Shown: positions 41,105 to 50,158 of the stretch, piece after piece
How the letters are laid out: each line of letters starts with the position of its first letter
How positions within the stretch are numbered: the stretch's first letter is position 1
Assembly (NCBI GenBank): GCA_902794155.1
Contig: CADBGN010000003.1
Span: 31,326 to 95,325 of the forward strand
Length of the DNA: 64,000 nt
Direction of reading: 5' to 3'
From: an uncultured Bacteroidia bacterium
Lineage (GTDB): Bacteria; Bacteroidota; Bacteroidia; Bacteroidales; F082
Made by a program: the position numbers and the translations under genes
Notes under the pieces: generated by a model
Databases searched by the model: none
Seen by the model: the letters and a program-made list of their open reading frames with translations, nothing else
What the model was told of the DNA's origin: nothing

Positions 41105-42766
41105 ATGAAACATTTCAAATACTTTTTGTTGGTTGCAGCTGTGGCTATGTCTTTTTTCAGCTGCCAAAAGAACGTTCAGGTGTCGTTTGTGAACGGCACA
41201 CAAGAGATTGATGCCCAAGGAGACTCAATTGAGATTGGGCTGAGGTCAAATGGTGAGTGGACTATTAAATCCACTGCAGAATGGATTACCATTTCTCCTA
41301 TGTCAGGCAATGGTGATGCAACGTTGACCCTTTACGCTGAGGCCAATACTACGGGAGAATCCAGAATGGCCGAAGTCAGAGCTATTACCAAGGATAACGC
41401 ATCTGTGTTGACTCTTACACAGGGCTTCTCTGAGCCAGAGAAATATGTCAAAGTAATGCCAAATGAAATTCTGTGTGATAGTGAGGGTGGCGAGTTTATT
41501 GTCATGTTGACAGCTAATGTGAATTGGTCTGTTTCCACTCCTACATGGATTAATTGTTTGCCGTCGGAAGGCTCTGGGGATGCTAGAATCACAATAACTA
41601 TCGACCCAATTGATAGTGACATGCATGAATCCCGTGAGATGGATGTGATTTTTGGTAACTCGAATGTTTTTGAAAAGGTTCACGTCGTTCAAACGGTGGC
41701 TCCGGTTTTGGATATCGAGCTCGCTCCCAATAACCTTCAATTTGTTTGTACAGGTGAGACGAAAACTATGACTGTAACCACCGAAGATAGTTGGATGGCT
41801 TCTGTCGAAGACGATTGGGTGTCTTTGAGCCAAACCGAAGGCCAAGGTGATGCTGAAATCAGTGTGACTGTTGGGGAAAACCCAATTTACTTGAACAGAG
41901 TGTCCATAGTGGTCTTTACCACTGCTGGAAATGTCCAAAAAGTACTTACAATCCTTCAAGAAGCTACTCCCAACCCGCATTTCCTTGAGGTCTCACCACG
42001 TGAGATTGCATTTGGGAAAGAAGGGGGCGAAAACGAAATCACTATTAGCTGTGATGCAGATTGGGAATTTGATTTGGATTGTGATTGGCTAATGCTTTCT
42101 CAGTTGTCTGGTTCAGGCAATGGCTCCGTGATTTTGACTGCTGATCCAAATTTGCTGACAGAAACTCGTTCAGCGATGTTCCATGTCAAATCGGGCACGC
42201 TTTCGTATGGGATAACTGTCAGTCAAGCAGCTGGTGACGTTCCCATTGAGGCTTCTTTTGAACCTGACACATTGTTTGTTCCCTATACAGGCGGTCTACA
42301 ACATGTGCAGTTGACCTGCAATACATCATGGACTCTTCGATTTAACACTTGGATTAGCATTTACACTGCCACCTCGGGCGAAGGCGATGCTTCTTTTGAT
42401 GTCATTATCGACAGCAATACAGACTCTAATAGCAGGACAGGCTATGTTAATGCCATTCATAGTGGACAAGTGGTGGGTTCTTTGGTCATCGTCCAAGAAG
42501 GTAAAACGATTGGTCTTGAGACTGATGTCTTGCAACTCGATGTTCATCCAGAAGGTGGTGAATTTGAGGTTCATGTGACCTCCAACCAAGCTTGGACAGT
42601 TCATGCTGATTCAGATTGGCTGCATTGCAATCCACAGAGCGGTTTTGGTAATGGCAGTTTCACAATCGAGGTAGATGTCCTATCTTCGCCTCGCCCTCGT
42701 GAGGGACATATCAAGGTGGTAGGTGAGATGGGATCTGAGGTTGTCATTGTAGTAAGTCAACACTAA
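41105..42766 (+). CDS. lipoprotein of six BACON domains
   Basis: 553 residues. The lipobox FFSC gives a lipid anchor at Cys20. The remainder is six consecutive BACON/Ig-like domains of about 85-90 residues each, recognised by repeats of the pattern W.(V/I)....WI.(L/I)SP.SG.G...(I/V)T(V/L) (WTIKSTAEWITISPMSGNGD, WSVSTPTWINCLPSEGSGDA, WMASVEDDWVSLSQTEGQGD). BACON domains bind mucin or glycans when part of glycoside hydrolases, but here nothing else is attached and no SusC/SusD genes are near. An adhesive or glycan-binding surface protein is possible. Confidence 0.88.
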   Translation: MKHFKYFLLVAAVAMSFFSCQKNVQVSFVNGTQEIDAQGDSIEIGLRSNGEWTIKSTAEWITISPMSGNGDATLTLYAEANTTGESRMAEVRAITKDNASVLTLTQGFSEPEKYVKVMPNEILCDSEGGEFIVMLTANVNWSVSTPTWINCLPSEGSGDARITITIDPIDSDMHESREMDVIFGNSNVFEKVHVVQTVAPVLDIELAPNNLQFVCTGETKTMTVTTEDSWMASVEDDWVSLSQTEGQGDAEISVTVGENPIYLNRVSIVVFTTAGNVQKVLTILQEATPNPHFLEVSPREIAFGKEGGENEITISCDADWEFDLDCDWLMLSQLSGSGNGSVILTADPNLLTETRSAMFHVKSGTLSYGITVSQAAGDVPIEASFEPDTLFVPYTGGLQHVQLTCNTSWTLRFNTWISIYTATSGEGDASFDVIIDSNTDSNSRTGYVNAIHSGQVVGSLVIVQEGKTIGLETDVLQLDVHPEGGEFEVHVTSNQAWTVHADSDWLHCNPQSGFGNGSFTIEVDVLSSPRPREGHIKVVGEMGSEVVIVVSQH

Positions 42767-42773
42767 TGATAGA

Positions 42774-42808
42774 CAAAAAAACGGAGAGCAAAACTCTCCG
42801 TTTTTTTG
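42774..42808. terminator. bidirectional rho-independent terminator
   Basis: AAAAAAACGGAGAG/CTCTCCGTTTTTTT with loop CAAAA between the converging BACON and C69 genes. Confidence 0.93.
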
Positions 42809-42814
42809 TTTGCT

Positions 42815-44416
42815 TTAGAATCCCATTCCGAACCAATACCAAAACTTGTTTTCCATTTCCTTCCAGGCTTGTCTCGTAGAGGCGGCGAAGTCGGAGGTGT
42901 ATTGGTTGAGGAGCTCGGTGGCTTCCTTGTTTTTGCCTTCCGCAATCAAGGCTTTGGCACGGGTTTCAAGGGCGGGGATTTCATCGAATGCCTTTTGTTC
43001 GAAGCGGTTGGCGGTACCTAGCAAAGTTTGTTTGGTGCGGCCCCATTGCACGGTGGCCAGTTTGTTGGCTTTGCGGTAGTGCCAAATCCAGGCTTCATCG
43101 CGGTAACGCAGTTGGCCGCATTTGTCGAAGCCTTCGGGCAGGGTGGTGGAGCCTGAGAAGATAGGAATGCGAGGGCTTTGCCCTGGGTTGTCGCAGGCCA
43201 TCCAACAAATGGCGCCGATTTCGTCAGGCATCCAACTGCGGCATTGGATGATGTGGTGGTAGCTGCTCCAAGCTACGGCCACGGTGCGTTGGAAATTGAT
43301 GGTGCCAGGAGCGAGATAATTAATGGTGTTCATCATCGCGCTACTTACCCAGGGGTTGGCCACGGGGCTGATGATGGTGTCTTCAACTACGCCGTCGTCT
43401 GTGCGTTTCTTGGCGACCATCTTCACGTTGCGGGTCATGTCCATATCGGTGCCCTCGTAAGTGCTGCGGAATAGTTCCATCACTTTGCGCACGTCAACGT
43501 TTTCGTCGGGCTTCACTGAGAAAGGCAGCTCAGGCATATCGCGGTTGAGGTTCAGTGAAGGTGCCAGCTGATTGAGGATGAAGAACTCGCGGTCGCTGTA
43601 GTTCTTTCCGCCGCCATAGGAGGCACGGAAAGCCTTCCAGAAGACGAATTCGCCCTTGCCGTCCCAGAGGCCATATTTCTTCGCTACAGCCTCGCAGTTG
43701 TCGGAGCAATAAAAGTCCTTGCTCTTGCGCTCCAGTTTGCCAATACGGGCGATATTGGCCGAAACGCCCACCTCGTCGTCGGGGATGCGCTTGGCGGCCC
43801 ACACGCCACCGATTTTGTCGGGACCTTCGCCGAGGATTTCCATTTGCCACACTTCGTTTTTGTCGGCGATGGTGATGCATTCGCCGCCGTCGCCATAGCC
43901 GTATTCCTTCACCAGTTTGCCGATGAGTTGGATGGCGTCGCGAGCGTTGTCGCAGCGCATCAAGGCCACGCGTTCCAGTTCTTCAATCATGAACATGCCT
44001 TTGTTGTTGACTAGAGTGTCGGGACCGGAGAATGTGGTTTCTCCGATGGCGAGTTGTTTCTCGTTGAGGCAGGGATAAGCCGTGTTGAGGTAGGCATAGG
44101 TGTGAGTCACTTGAGGGATTTCGCCCGCCAGTTCCACTTTGCGGTTGTCGAAGGGGTCTTCGGTATGCATGGTGCCTTTGTAGACCTTATGCATTTCACC
44201 TTTTTCATGATCGGCGGCAGGCTCCCATTGCATCCAAGTGCGGTAACGGCCATCGCAGGTGTGGGAGGTGATGACAGAGCCATCGGTAGAGGCTTTCTTG
44301 CCCACCATAATGCTGGTACAGTTGGCGCCGACGCGTTGTTCGTTTTCGTCTTGTGCCATCGTGTTCAGACCGATGAGCAGAAGAGCGGATAGGAGTAATG
44401 ATTTGAATTTTAACAT
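42815..44416 (-). CDS. C69 family dipeptidase
   Basis: 533 residues. A signal peptide ends about residue 21 (NTMAQD). The N-terminal nucleophile region is GANCTSIMVGKKASTDGSVI, where Cys32-33 is the catalytic residue of peptidase family C69 (PepD). Conserved blocks follow: YLNTAYPCLNEKQLAIGETT, YGYGDGGECITIADKNEVWQ. In related enzymes the Cys becomes N-terminal after autoprocessing, and they cleave dipeptides. It is probably periplasmic, in an amino-acid-using organism. Confidence 0.88.
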   Translation of the reverse strand: MLKFKSLLLSALLLIGLNTMAQDENEQRVGANCTSIMVGKKASTDGSVITSHTCDGRYRTWMQWEPAADHEKGEMHKVYKGTMHTEDPFDNRKVELAGEIPQVTHTYAYLNTAYPCLNEKQLAIGETTFSGPDTLVNNKGMFMIEELERVALMRCDNARDAIQLIGKLVKEYGYGDGGECITIADKNEVWQMEILGEGPDKIGGVWAAKRIPDDEVGVSANIARIGKLERKSKDFYCSDNCEAVAKKYGLWDGKGEFVFWKAFRASYGGGKNYSDREFFILNQLAPSLNLNRDMPELPFSVKPDENVDVRKVMELFRSTYEGTDMDMTRNVKMVAKKRTDDGVVEDTIISPVANPWVSSAMMNTINYLAPGTINFQRTVAVAWSSYHHIIQCRSWMPDEIGAICWMACDNPGQSPRIPIFSGSTTLPEGFDKCGQLRYRDEAWIWHYRKANKLATVQWGRTKQTLLGTANRFEQKAFDEIPALETRAKALIAEGKNKEATELLNQYTSDFAASTRQAWKEMENKFWYWFGMGF

Positions 44417-44448
44417 GTTATTTTATTAATTGATGGTTCTTTAATATC

Positions 44449-44496
44449 GGCCCTTCGACCCTTCGAGTGGCTTCAGGGGCCTCGGACTCAGGGACC
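44449..44496. repeat. degenerate family 2 repeat
   Basis: CGGCCCTTCGACCCTTCGAG and CTCGGACTCAGGGACC flank a short centre; the outer parts match the family 2 core at 15049 and inside dus, with a rearranged middle. It is located in the 157-base gap between the C69 and hemW genes, where nothing else is seen. Confidence 0.55.
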
Positions 44497-44573
44497 TTGC
44501 TGTCAAGGTTATTTGGGAGTTCAAAAATAGGAAAGAATATGGTAGGTTGAGAGGTTTGTGAGCAAAAATCTAC

Positions 44574-45785
44574 TTATTCCCAAAACAATTCTTCTGCCAC
44601 GCCATCGGCGAAGAGCATTTGCGCGTCGGTGAGGTAGAGGAATTCGCGTGTCTGTGAGAGCCTGCCTTGGGCTATCAAGGGCTGGGCGTGTTGTTCGCAA
44701 TAGGTGGAGAAACGTTCACCCATTTCGCGTTTGAGCCATTTCAGGTCGATGCCCCAATGGGTTCGTAGGCGCAGCATGACGTATTCGTCGTAGAGTTGTT
44801 CAGGACTGAGGGTTTCTTTTTCTGACGCGGGACACGGGACTTTTTGGTCTCGTAGTCTCGCAGTCTCGTGTCTCGCGTCTATGTATTTCTCAACGCTTGA
44901 AACATTCCATTGCCGTGAGACCCCATCGAAGGAATGCGCAGAAGGCCCGAAGCCTATGTATGGTGTCCCGAACCAATAGCTGGCGTTGTGTTTGGAGTGC
45001 ATCCCCGTTTTACAGAAATTGGAAATCTCATAATGCAGATATCCATTTTCGGCAGCACGTTGGCATAGGATTTCATAATCACGTAAGGCATCCTCCTCGT
45101 TGACGGGAAGTACCTTTCCTAGTTCGATTTGTTTGGTCAAAATGGCATTGGGTTCCAAGGTAAGTGCGTATGCCGAGAGGTGGGGGAGACCCAATGCGAA
45201 AAAGAGGTCAAGGTTGTGGTTCCATTGTTCAGCGTTTGAGATGGGCAGACCATAAATCAAATCAATGCTGATGTTGCTGAAGCCCGCTTGTTTGGCCCAA
45301 TCGATGCATTGTCGGGCGTGATTTGAGTCATGGCGACGGCTCAGATACTTTAAGTCGTTGTCAAAGAAACTCTGTATTCCGATACTGAGTCTGTTGATTC
45401 CATGTTGTCGCAAGCCTTCAAGATATTCCAACGAGAGCGTGTCAGGATTGGCCTCAAGGGTGATTTCGGTTTTTTCTGCGACGGGATAAGTCTCTTTAAT
45501 AAGGTGTAGCAACTCACCGATTTCCTTTATGGATAGTAAGGAAGGCGTGCCGCCGCCGAAATAGATGGTGTTGATGGTGGGCATGTCGTGATTACCCTTC
45601 AGCGCGGGCCTCATTGCGGGCTTGACCCGCAATCCCCCGCGCTGAAGGTACTCCTCTCGTTCCACAATCTCCGCTTTCAAAGCCACCAAGAAGCGCTCTT
45701 TCAGCTTCAAGGAAGGTAGTGAATAAAACCCACAATAGGCGCATTTCGAGTTACAGAAAGGAATATGGATGTATATGCCAGCCAT
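44574..45785 (-). CDS. hemW: HemW-like radical SAM protein with two in-frame repeat inserts
   Basis: 403 residues from the ATG of MAGIYIHIPF (9 upstream codons rejected because the family starts here). The 4Fe-4S/SAM motif is CNSKCAYC (11-18). TIYFGGGTPSLL, LEANPDTL, NRLSIGIQSF and GLPHLSAYALTLEP are standard HemW/HemN blocks. The protein has HemW length and lacks oxidase features, so a haem chaperone role is likely. Residues of about 47-67 (LQRGGLRVKPAMRPALKG) and 303-321 (ARHETARLRDQKVPCPAS) are translations of palindromic repeats inserted between conserved blocks, with the frame kept. Confidence 0.9.
   Translation of the reverse strand: MAGIYIHIPFCNSKCAYCGFYSLPSLKLKERFLVALKAEIVEREEYLQRGGLRVKPAMRPALKGNHDMPTINTIYFGGGTPSLLSIKEIGELLHLIKETYPVAEKTEITLEANPDTLSLEYLEGLRQHGINRLSIGIQSFFDNDLKYLSRRHDSNHARQCIDWAKQAGFSNISIDLIYGLPISNAEQWNHNLDLFFALGLPHLSAYALTLEPNAILTKQIELGKVLPVNEEDALRDYEILCQRAAENGYLHYEISNFCKTGMHSKHNASYWFGTPYIGFGPSAHSFDGVSRQWNVSSVEKYIDARHETARLRDQKVPCPASEKETLSPEQLYDEYVMLRLRTHWGIDLKWLKREMGERFSTYCEQHAQPLIAQGRLSQTREFLYLTDAQMLFADGVAEELFWE
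44823..44879. repeat. palindromic repeat, family 4, inside hemW
   Basis: GACGCGGGACACGGGAC and its near-complement GTCTCGTGTCTCGCGTC surround TTTTTGGTCTCGTAGTCTCG. It adds about 19 residues near the hemW C-terminal domain. No other copy was noticed in this window. Confidence 0.8.
45596..45648. repeat. palindromic repeat, family 3, inside hemW
   Basis: CCTTCAGCGCGGG and its complement CCCGCGCTGAAGG enclose a second palindrome (ATTGCGGGCTTGACCCGCAAT). It adds about 18-21 residues to HemW just before the conserved TIYFGGGTPS. Confidence 0.85.
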
Positions 45786-45790
45786 GATGC

Positions 45791-45828
45791 AAAAATAAGA
45801 AAAGTCCTGCATCTCGATGCAGGACTTT
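45791..45828 (-). terminator. terminator of the aquaporin gene
   Basis: AAAGTCCTGCAT/ATGCAGGACTTT with loop CTCG, then TTCTTATTTTT on the minus strand. It lies between the aquaporin stop and the hemW start and separates the two. Confidence 0.88.
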
Positions 45829-45850
45829 CTTTAATTATGCTAAGCAATGC

Positions 45851-46561
45851 TTATTTTTCGCACTTCTTGCAGCCGCCAAGGCACTTGTAAGCAAGACCAG
45901 CGAGGCCGGCGCCAACAAGCGGAGCCACGATGAACACCCACAAGTGGCTAAGAGCCGAACCACCAGCGAAGATGGCCTGTGAGATGGAACGGGCAGGGTT
46001 GACCGAGGTGTTGGTCAGCGGGATGCTGATGAGGTGGATGAGTACCAGGGTGAGACCGATGGCCAGACCGCCGAACTTGCCGTTGGCGTGACGATCGTCG
46101 GTGACGCCGAGGATCACAATCAAGAACACGAAGGTCAGGACGGCCTCAATGATCAAGGCACCCCACATGTTGATGTCCCAATAGTTAGGACCGCACTTGG
46201 CGAGGTCGGCACCAAAGTCGTTGGCAGCAAAGTTGCCAGGTTCAATGTTACCGCATTTCACAATACCATAGATGAGAGCAGCGGCGCAGATGGCACCGAT
46301 GATTTGGGCCACCCAGTAGATGAGCATGTCTTTGAAACTCATGCGGCCATTGGCCCAAACGCCGAAGCTGACGGCAGGATTGAGGTGGGCACCCGAGATG
46401 TGGCCGACACCGTATGCCATGGCCACAACAGTCAAACCGAAGGCGATGGAAACACCAAGGAATCCAAAGGCTCTACCGGCGAAAACGGCGGTACCGCAAC
46501 CGCCAAACACCAAAACGAATGTGCCGAGCAATTCGGCGAAGAATTTGTTACCTGTTTTCAT
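45851..46561 (-). CDS. aqpZ: aquaporin (AqpZ-like)
   Basis: 236 residues, MIP family with six membrane segments. Both NPA boxes are present: SGAHLNPAVSFG and NTSVNPARSIS. The selectivity filter region (VNPARS with the following Arg) and the length fit a water channel rather than a glycerol facilitator, which usually has Asp at the second box. The C terminus ends CLGGCKKCEK, three Cys in 10 residues, which is unusual and may bind metal or disulphide-link. Confidence 0.92.
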   Translation of the reverse strand: MKTGNKFFAELLGTFVLVFGGCGTAVFAGRAFGFLGVSIAFGLTVVAMAYGVGHISGAHLNPAVSFGVWANGRMSFKDMLIYWVAQIIGAICAAALIYGIVKCGNIEPGNFAANDFGADLAKCGPNYWDINMWGALIIEAVLTFVFLIVILGVTDDRHANGKFGGLAIGLTLVLIHLISIPLTNTSVNPARSISQAIFAGGSALSHLWVFIVAPLVGAGLAGLAYKCLGGCKKCEK

Positions 46562-46646
46562 AACGTTTTGAATTTTAATTAGTTATTTTAATGAAATGGT
46601 TTGCCTTCCGATATATTTTCTTTTAAAAAAGACTTTTATGATACTG

Positions 46647-46654
46647 CAAATATA
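46647..46654 (-). promoter_or_regulatory. -7 promoter element of the aquaporin gene
   Basis: TATATTTG on the minus strand, 85 bases before the aquaporin start. Confidence 0.62.
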
Positions 46655-46712
46655 CAAAAAACTAATCAGAGGACAATTTTTCTTGATTTTTATCATTTTG
46701 GTGTTTTTTTTC

Positions 46713-46720
46713 TATTTTTG
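46713..46720 (+). promoter_or_regulatory. -7 promoter element of the efflux operon
   Basis: TATTTTTG, 20 bases before the TolC-like gene. Confidence 0.68.
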
Positions 46721-46740
46721 CGCTTGATAACTAATGTATT

Positions 46741-48045
46741 ATGGTGGTTTATAAGAAGATATTTCTATCTGTCTTTCTTGTGTCTCTTGTGTTTTCGGGT
46801 ATAGCACAAGAGCATCAGTCCTATCGCTTTACGTTGGAGGACTGTTTGCGTTTTGCTTTGGCCAATAGTTATGAGCGCAAGACGATGGAACTGACGGGCA
46901 AGTCGCTGGAGACCTCCTACGAGCAATCGAAACAGCAAAGATTGCCTAGTTTGAGTGCTTCGGTGGGACAAAATTTTTCGAACAACGAAAATGGCTGGTC
47001 CACATCGGGCAACGTAGGTGTAGGCTCCTCAGTGACGGTTTACCAAGGTGGCAACATCAACAACACCATTGAGCAGAACCGTCTTAACGTAGAGCGCAAC
47101 GAGGTGCAGCTGCAACGCTACGACAACCAACTCACCTTGCAAATTCTGCAGAGTTTCCTCACCATCCTTGGTAATCAGGAGTTGGTGAGTTACCAACAAG
47201 AGGTGCTCAACACCAGTCGTGCGCAATTGAAGCAAGGTCAGGCGCGTCATCGCTTGGGCACCATCCTCGAGAGCGACCTTTTGCTGCTTGAGGCGCAATA
47301 CTACAGTGACTCGAACAACGTCGTGGACACTCGCATCAACATCGAGAATAACCTGCTTGACCTTAAAGTGTTGCTGTCGATGAGCCCATCCGATGATTTG
47401 GAGATTGTTGCTCCTAGCACCGATAACCTTGAGATGTTGAAAGAGACCTTGCCGACCGAAGAGGAAGCGGTCAGCCTTGCTATGGAAACCATGCCCGACC
47501 TGCGCATGAGTGGCTACGACATCCGATTGGCTGAGAAGAGCGTCGACTTGGCGCGAGGCAATTATTTCCCTTCCATCTCGGCCAATGCCAACGTGGGCAT
47601 GGGCATTTTGTCGTACGACAGCGAAGGCAATTCGAAGTGGTATGGCACACCGACCGAGTCAGTAGGCGTTTCGATGAGTATCCCGATTTATAGCCGTGGA
47701 CAAACCAAAGCAAATGTGAAGAAGAGCCGCATCGCCTTGGAGCAGGCCCAATTGGACTACGAACAATCGACACTCGCGGTGCGCCAAGCGGCAGTTCAGG
47801 CATACAGAAACGTGGTGTCGGCTTACAATGCCTACCAGGTTTCGCAAGTCAAGGAAAACGCCTACAGCAAAAGCTTCAATGCATATAACATGCAGTATCA
47901 ATACGGTAATATCACCACCGTGGAGCTCCTGCAACAACAAAACAATTATCTGAACGCGCTGAATTCCTACATACAGAATAAATATTCCCTGTTGATGAAA
48001 CGGAAGATTTTGGATGTCTATATGGGCAAGCGGATAGAGTTATAA
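46741..48045 (+). CDS. TolC family outer-membrane efflux protein
   Basis: 434 residues. The signal peptide ends about residue 21 (FSGIAQ). Two OEP domains are visible, each with long helices: FTLEDCLRFALANSYERK and NQLTLQILQSFLTILGNQEL in the first, SLAMETMPDLRMSGYDIRLAEKS and AAVQAYRNVVSAYNAYQVS in the second. It forms a trimeric channel through the outer membrane for the MacA/MacB-like pump encoded next. First gene of the operon. Confidence 0.92.
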   Translation: MVVYKKIFLSVFLVSLVFSGIAQEHQSYRFTLEDCLRFALANSYERKTMELTGKSLETSYEQSKQQRLPSLSASVGQNFSNNENGWSTSGNVGVGSSVTVYQGGNINNTIEQNRLNVERNEVQLQRYDNQLTLQILQSFLTILGNQELVSYQQEVLNTSRAQLKQGQARHRLGTILESDLLLLEAQYYSDSNNVVDTRINIENNLLDLKVLLSMSPSDDLEIVAPSTDNLEMLKETLPTEEEAVSLAMETMPDLRMSGYDIRLAEKSVDLARGNYFPSISANANVGMGILSYDSEGNSKWYGTPTESVGVSMSIPIYSRGQTKANVKKSRIALEQAQLDYEQSTLAVRQAAVQAYRNVVSAYNAYQVSQVKENAYSKSFNAYNMQYQYGNITTVELLQQQNNYLNALNSYIQNKYSLLMKRKILDVYMGKRIEL

Positions 48046-48075
48046 GTTTAGAGTTGAGTGTTTAGAGTTTAGAGA
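48046..48075 (+). repeat. short TTTAGAG tandem stretch
   Basis: TTTAGAGTTGAGTGTTTAGA and GTTTAGAG directly after the TolC-like gene; four imperfect heptamers, similar in style to the AT-rich leaders seen before other genes. Confidence 0.5.
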
Positions 48076-48133
48076 TGTAGTGCTGTCACACCGTGGCAGC
48101 CGGAATATAAACGAAAATCGAATAATACGATAT

Positions 48134-49405
48134 ATGAAGAAAAAAAGAAAAATATGGCTGATTATCTTGGGCATCGTCGTTTTGGCCATTGCCGCGATAG
48201 TCATCGTCAAGTTGACGAAATCAGCGAACAAGGAGTTGGTAATCCGAACCCATGTGGTTGGAGAGTATACCGTTGAGAATACCGTCACTGCGACGGGCAC
48301 CATTGAACCGGTGGAGACCGTGGAAGTTGGTACTCAGGTGTCGGGTAAGGTGGAAAAAATCTATGTCGACTTCAACGACGTGGTGAAGAAAGGTCAGCTG
48401 ATGGCCGAATTGGACAAGCAGACCCTTAACCAGAGCCTTAGCCGTGCCAAGGCCAGCCTCACCTCAGCTGAGAGTCAGCTCAACTACGCCAAGCTGACAT
48501 ACGAGCGTACCAAACAACTCTATGAGGCGAATGCCGCCACCTTGGCCGCCTACCAAGAGGCGCAGAACTCCTACACGCAGGCGCAGATGAGCAAGCGAAA
48601 CGCTCAAGCTTCATACGACCAGGCGCGTGTTGACTTGGCCTATGCCGAAATCTATTCGCCCATCGATGGCATCGTACTTGACCGTGCCGTAGAGGTGGGC
48701 CAGACTGTGGCCGCCTCATTCAGCACACCTACATTGTTTACCTTAGCCAATGACCTCACCAAGATGCAGGTGGAAGCCGATGTCGACGAGGCCGACATCG
48801 GGCAGGTGAAAGTGGGACAGAGGGTGACCTTTACCGTTGACGCCTACATGGACGATGTGTTTGAAGGCACCGTGAACCAAATCCGCATGAAACCTACTAC
48901 CACGAGCAATGTGGTGACCTATACCGTCATCATCGAGGCCCCCAACCCCGATCAAAAGCTCTTCCCTGGCATGACTGCCAGCGTGACCATTGTCACAGAA
49001 GAGCAAACGGGTTTGGCTGTACCCGCCGAAGCCTTCAATTTCACACCCGACGAGGCAGTGTTAAAGGCCATCCGCAAAGCTGACAAACCCGACGGTCAAC
49101 GTCCCGAGCCACCGCAAGGTGAACGTCCGCAGATGGACAAGTCATCGGCAACAAGTCATTCGGTGGTGTGGTTGAAGAAGGGTGCCGATATGATGCCGCG
49201 TCCCGTGAAAGTGGGCATGAGCGATGGCGCCTACAAGATTATCGAGCAAGGCGTGCAGACTGGCGACTCTGTCGTGTTGTCGGCACAATTTGTCGCCAAG
49301 GAAAAAGCAGTGAAGAAGGGAGAGAATCCTTTCATGCCCGGCCCTCCTGGTAGGAATAGGAACAATAACAGCAATAAAGGTGGCAACTCAGGTGGCCAGA
49401 AATAA
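48134..49405 (+). CDS. MacA-like periplasmic adaptor (HlyD family)
   Basis: 423 residues from the ATG of MKKKRKIWLI; a membrane helix follows (residues 6-27). It has a lipoyl-type half-motif VEVGTQVSGKVEKIYVDFNDVVKKGQ, a coiled-coil hairpin (about 90-165), and the second half YSPIDGIVLDRAVEVGQTV. The beta-barrel part is VTFTVDAYMDDVFEG, and a Pro/Gln/Arg- and Asn/Gly-rich tail ends the protein. It links the inner-membrane permease to the TolC-like channel. It ends 2 bases before the ATPase gene. Confidence 0.9.
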   Translation: MKKKRKIWLIILGIVVLAIAAIVIVKLTKSANKELVIRTHVVGEYTVENTVTATGTIEPVETVEVGTQVSGKVEKIYVDFNDVVKKGQLMAELDKQTLNQSLSRAKASLTSAESQLNYAKLTYERTKQLYEANAATLAAYQEAQNSYTQAQMSKRNAQASYDQARVDLAYAEIYSPIDGIVLDRAVEVGQTVAASFSTPTLFTLANDLTKMQVEADVDEADIGQVKVGQRVTFTVDAYMDDVFEGTVNQIRMKPTTTSNVVTYTVIIEAPNPDQKLFPGMTASVTIVTEEQTGLAVPAEAFNFTPDEAVLKAIRKADKPDGQRPEPPQGERPQMDKSSATSHSVVWLKKGADMMPRPVKVGMSDGAYKIIEQGVQTGDSVVLSAQFVAKEKAVKKGENPFMPGPPGRNRNNNSNKGGNSGGQK

Positions 49406-49407
49406 TC

Positions 49408-50157
49408 ATGAGCGAGCGGCAATCCATCATCAAGGTTGAGAACCTCAAACGGACGTTTGTCGTCGGCAGTGAGGAGGTGCATGCCCTCAAGGGAGTGTCG
49501 TTCGACATCTGCCAGGGGGAGTTTGTGAGCATCATGGGCTCGTCGGGCAGCGGCAAGTCGACCTTGCTCAACATCCTCGGTTGCCTCGACCAACCTACGG
49601 CAGGCGAGTATTACATTGATGGCATCTCGGTGAGGACGAAGACCAAAAACGAGCTTTCAGAGATTCGTAACCGTAAGATTGGTTTTGTGTTTCAGTCCTA
49701 CAACCTCTTGCCGCGCACCTCGGCTTTGGAGAACGTGGAGCTGCCTTTGGTCTATAATCCCGATGTGTCGCACCGCGAGCGTCACGAAAAGGCGCAACAT
49801 GCCTTGGAATTGGTAGGCTTGAAAGACCGCATGGGACACATGCCCAACCAGCTCTCGGGTGGTCAGCAGCAGCGTGTGGCCATTGCTCGTGCCTTGGTCA
49901 ACGACCCCGTCATTGTTTTAGCCGACGAAGCCACGGGTAACCTCGATACCCGCACCTCCTACGAAATCATGAGCCTTTTCCAAAGCCTTCACGAGCAGGG
50001 GAAGACCATCGCCTTTGTGACGCATGAGTCTGACATTGCGGTATTTACCAGTAGAACGATATTCTTGCGCGATGGTCACATCCTTCGTGATGAGTCCGTG
50101 GCGACCAAATCGGCGGCTGAAGCGTTGGCTGCATTACCTAAAGATAACGATTATTGA
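49408..50157 (+). CDS. ABC transporter ATPase, MacB/LolD type
   Basis: 249 residues. Walker A is GSSGSGKST (about 48-56), signature LSGGQQQRVAIARAL, Walker B VIVLADEATGNLD, and H-loop FVTHE. KVENLKRTFVVGSEEVHALKGVSF is the MacB/LolD N-terminal pattern. It powers the permease encoded next. Cytoplasmic, membrane-associated. Confidence 0.94.
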   Translation: MSERQSIIKVENLKRTFVVGSEEVHALKGVSFDICQGEFVSIMGSSGSGKSTLLNILGCLDQPTAGEYYIDGISVRTKTKNELSEIRNRKIGFVFQSYNLLPRTSALENVELPLVYNPDVSHRERHEKAQHALELVGLKDRMGHMPNQLSGGQQQRVAIARALVNDPVIVLADEATGNLDTRTSYEIMSLFQSLHEQGKTIAFVTHESDIAVFTSRTIFLRDGHILRDESVATKSAAEALAALPKDNDY

Positions 50158-50158
50158 T

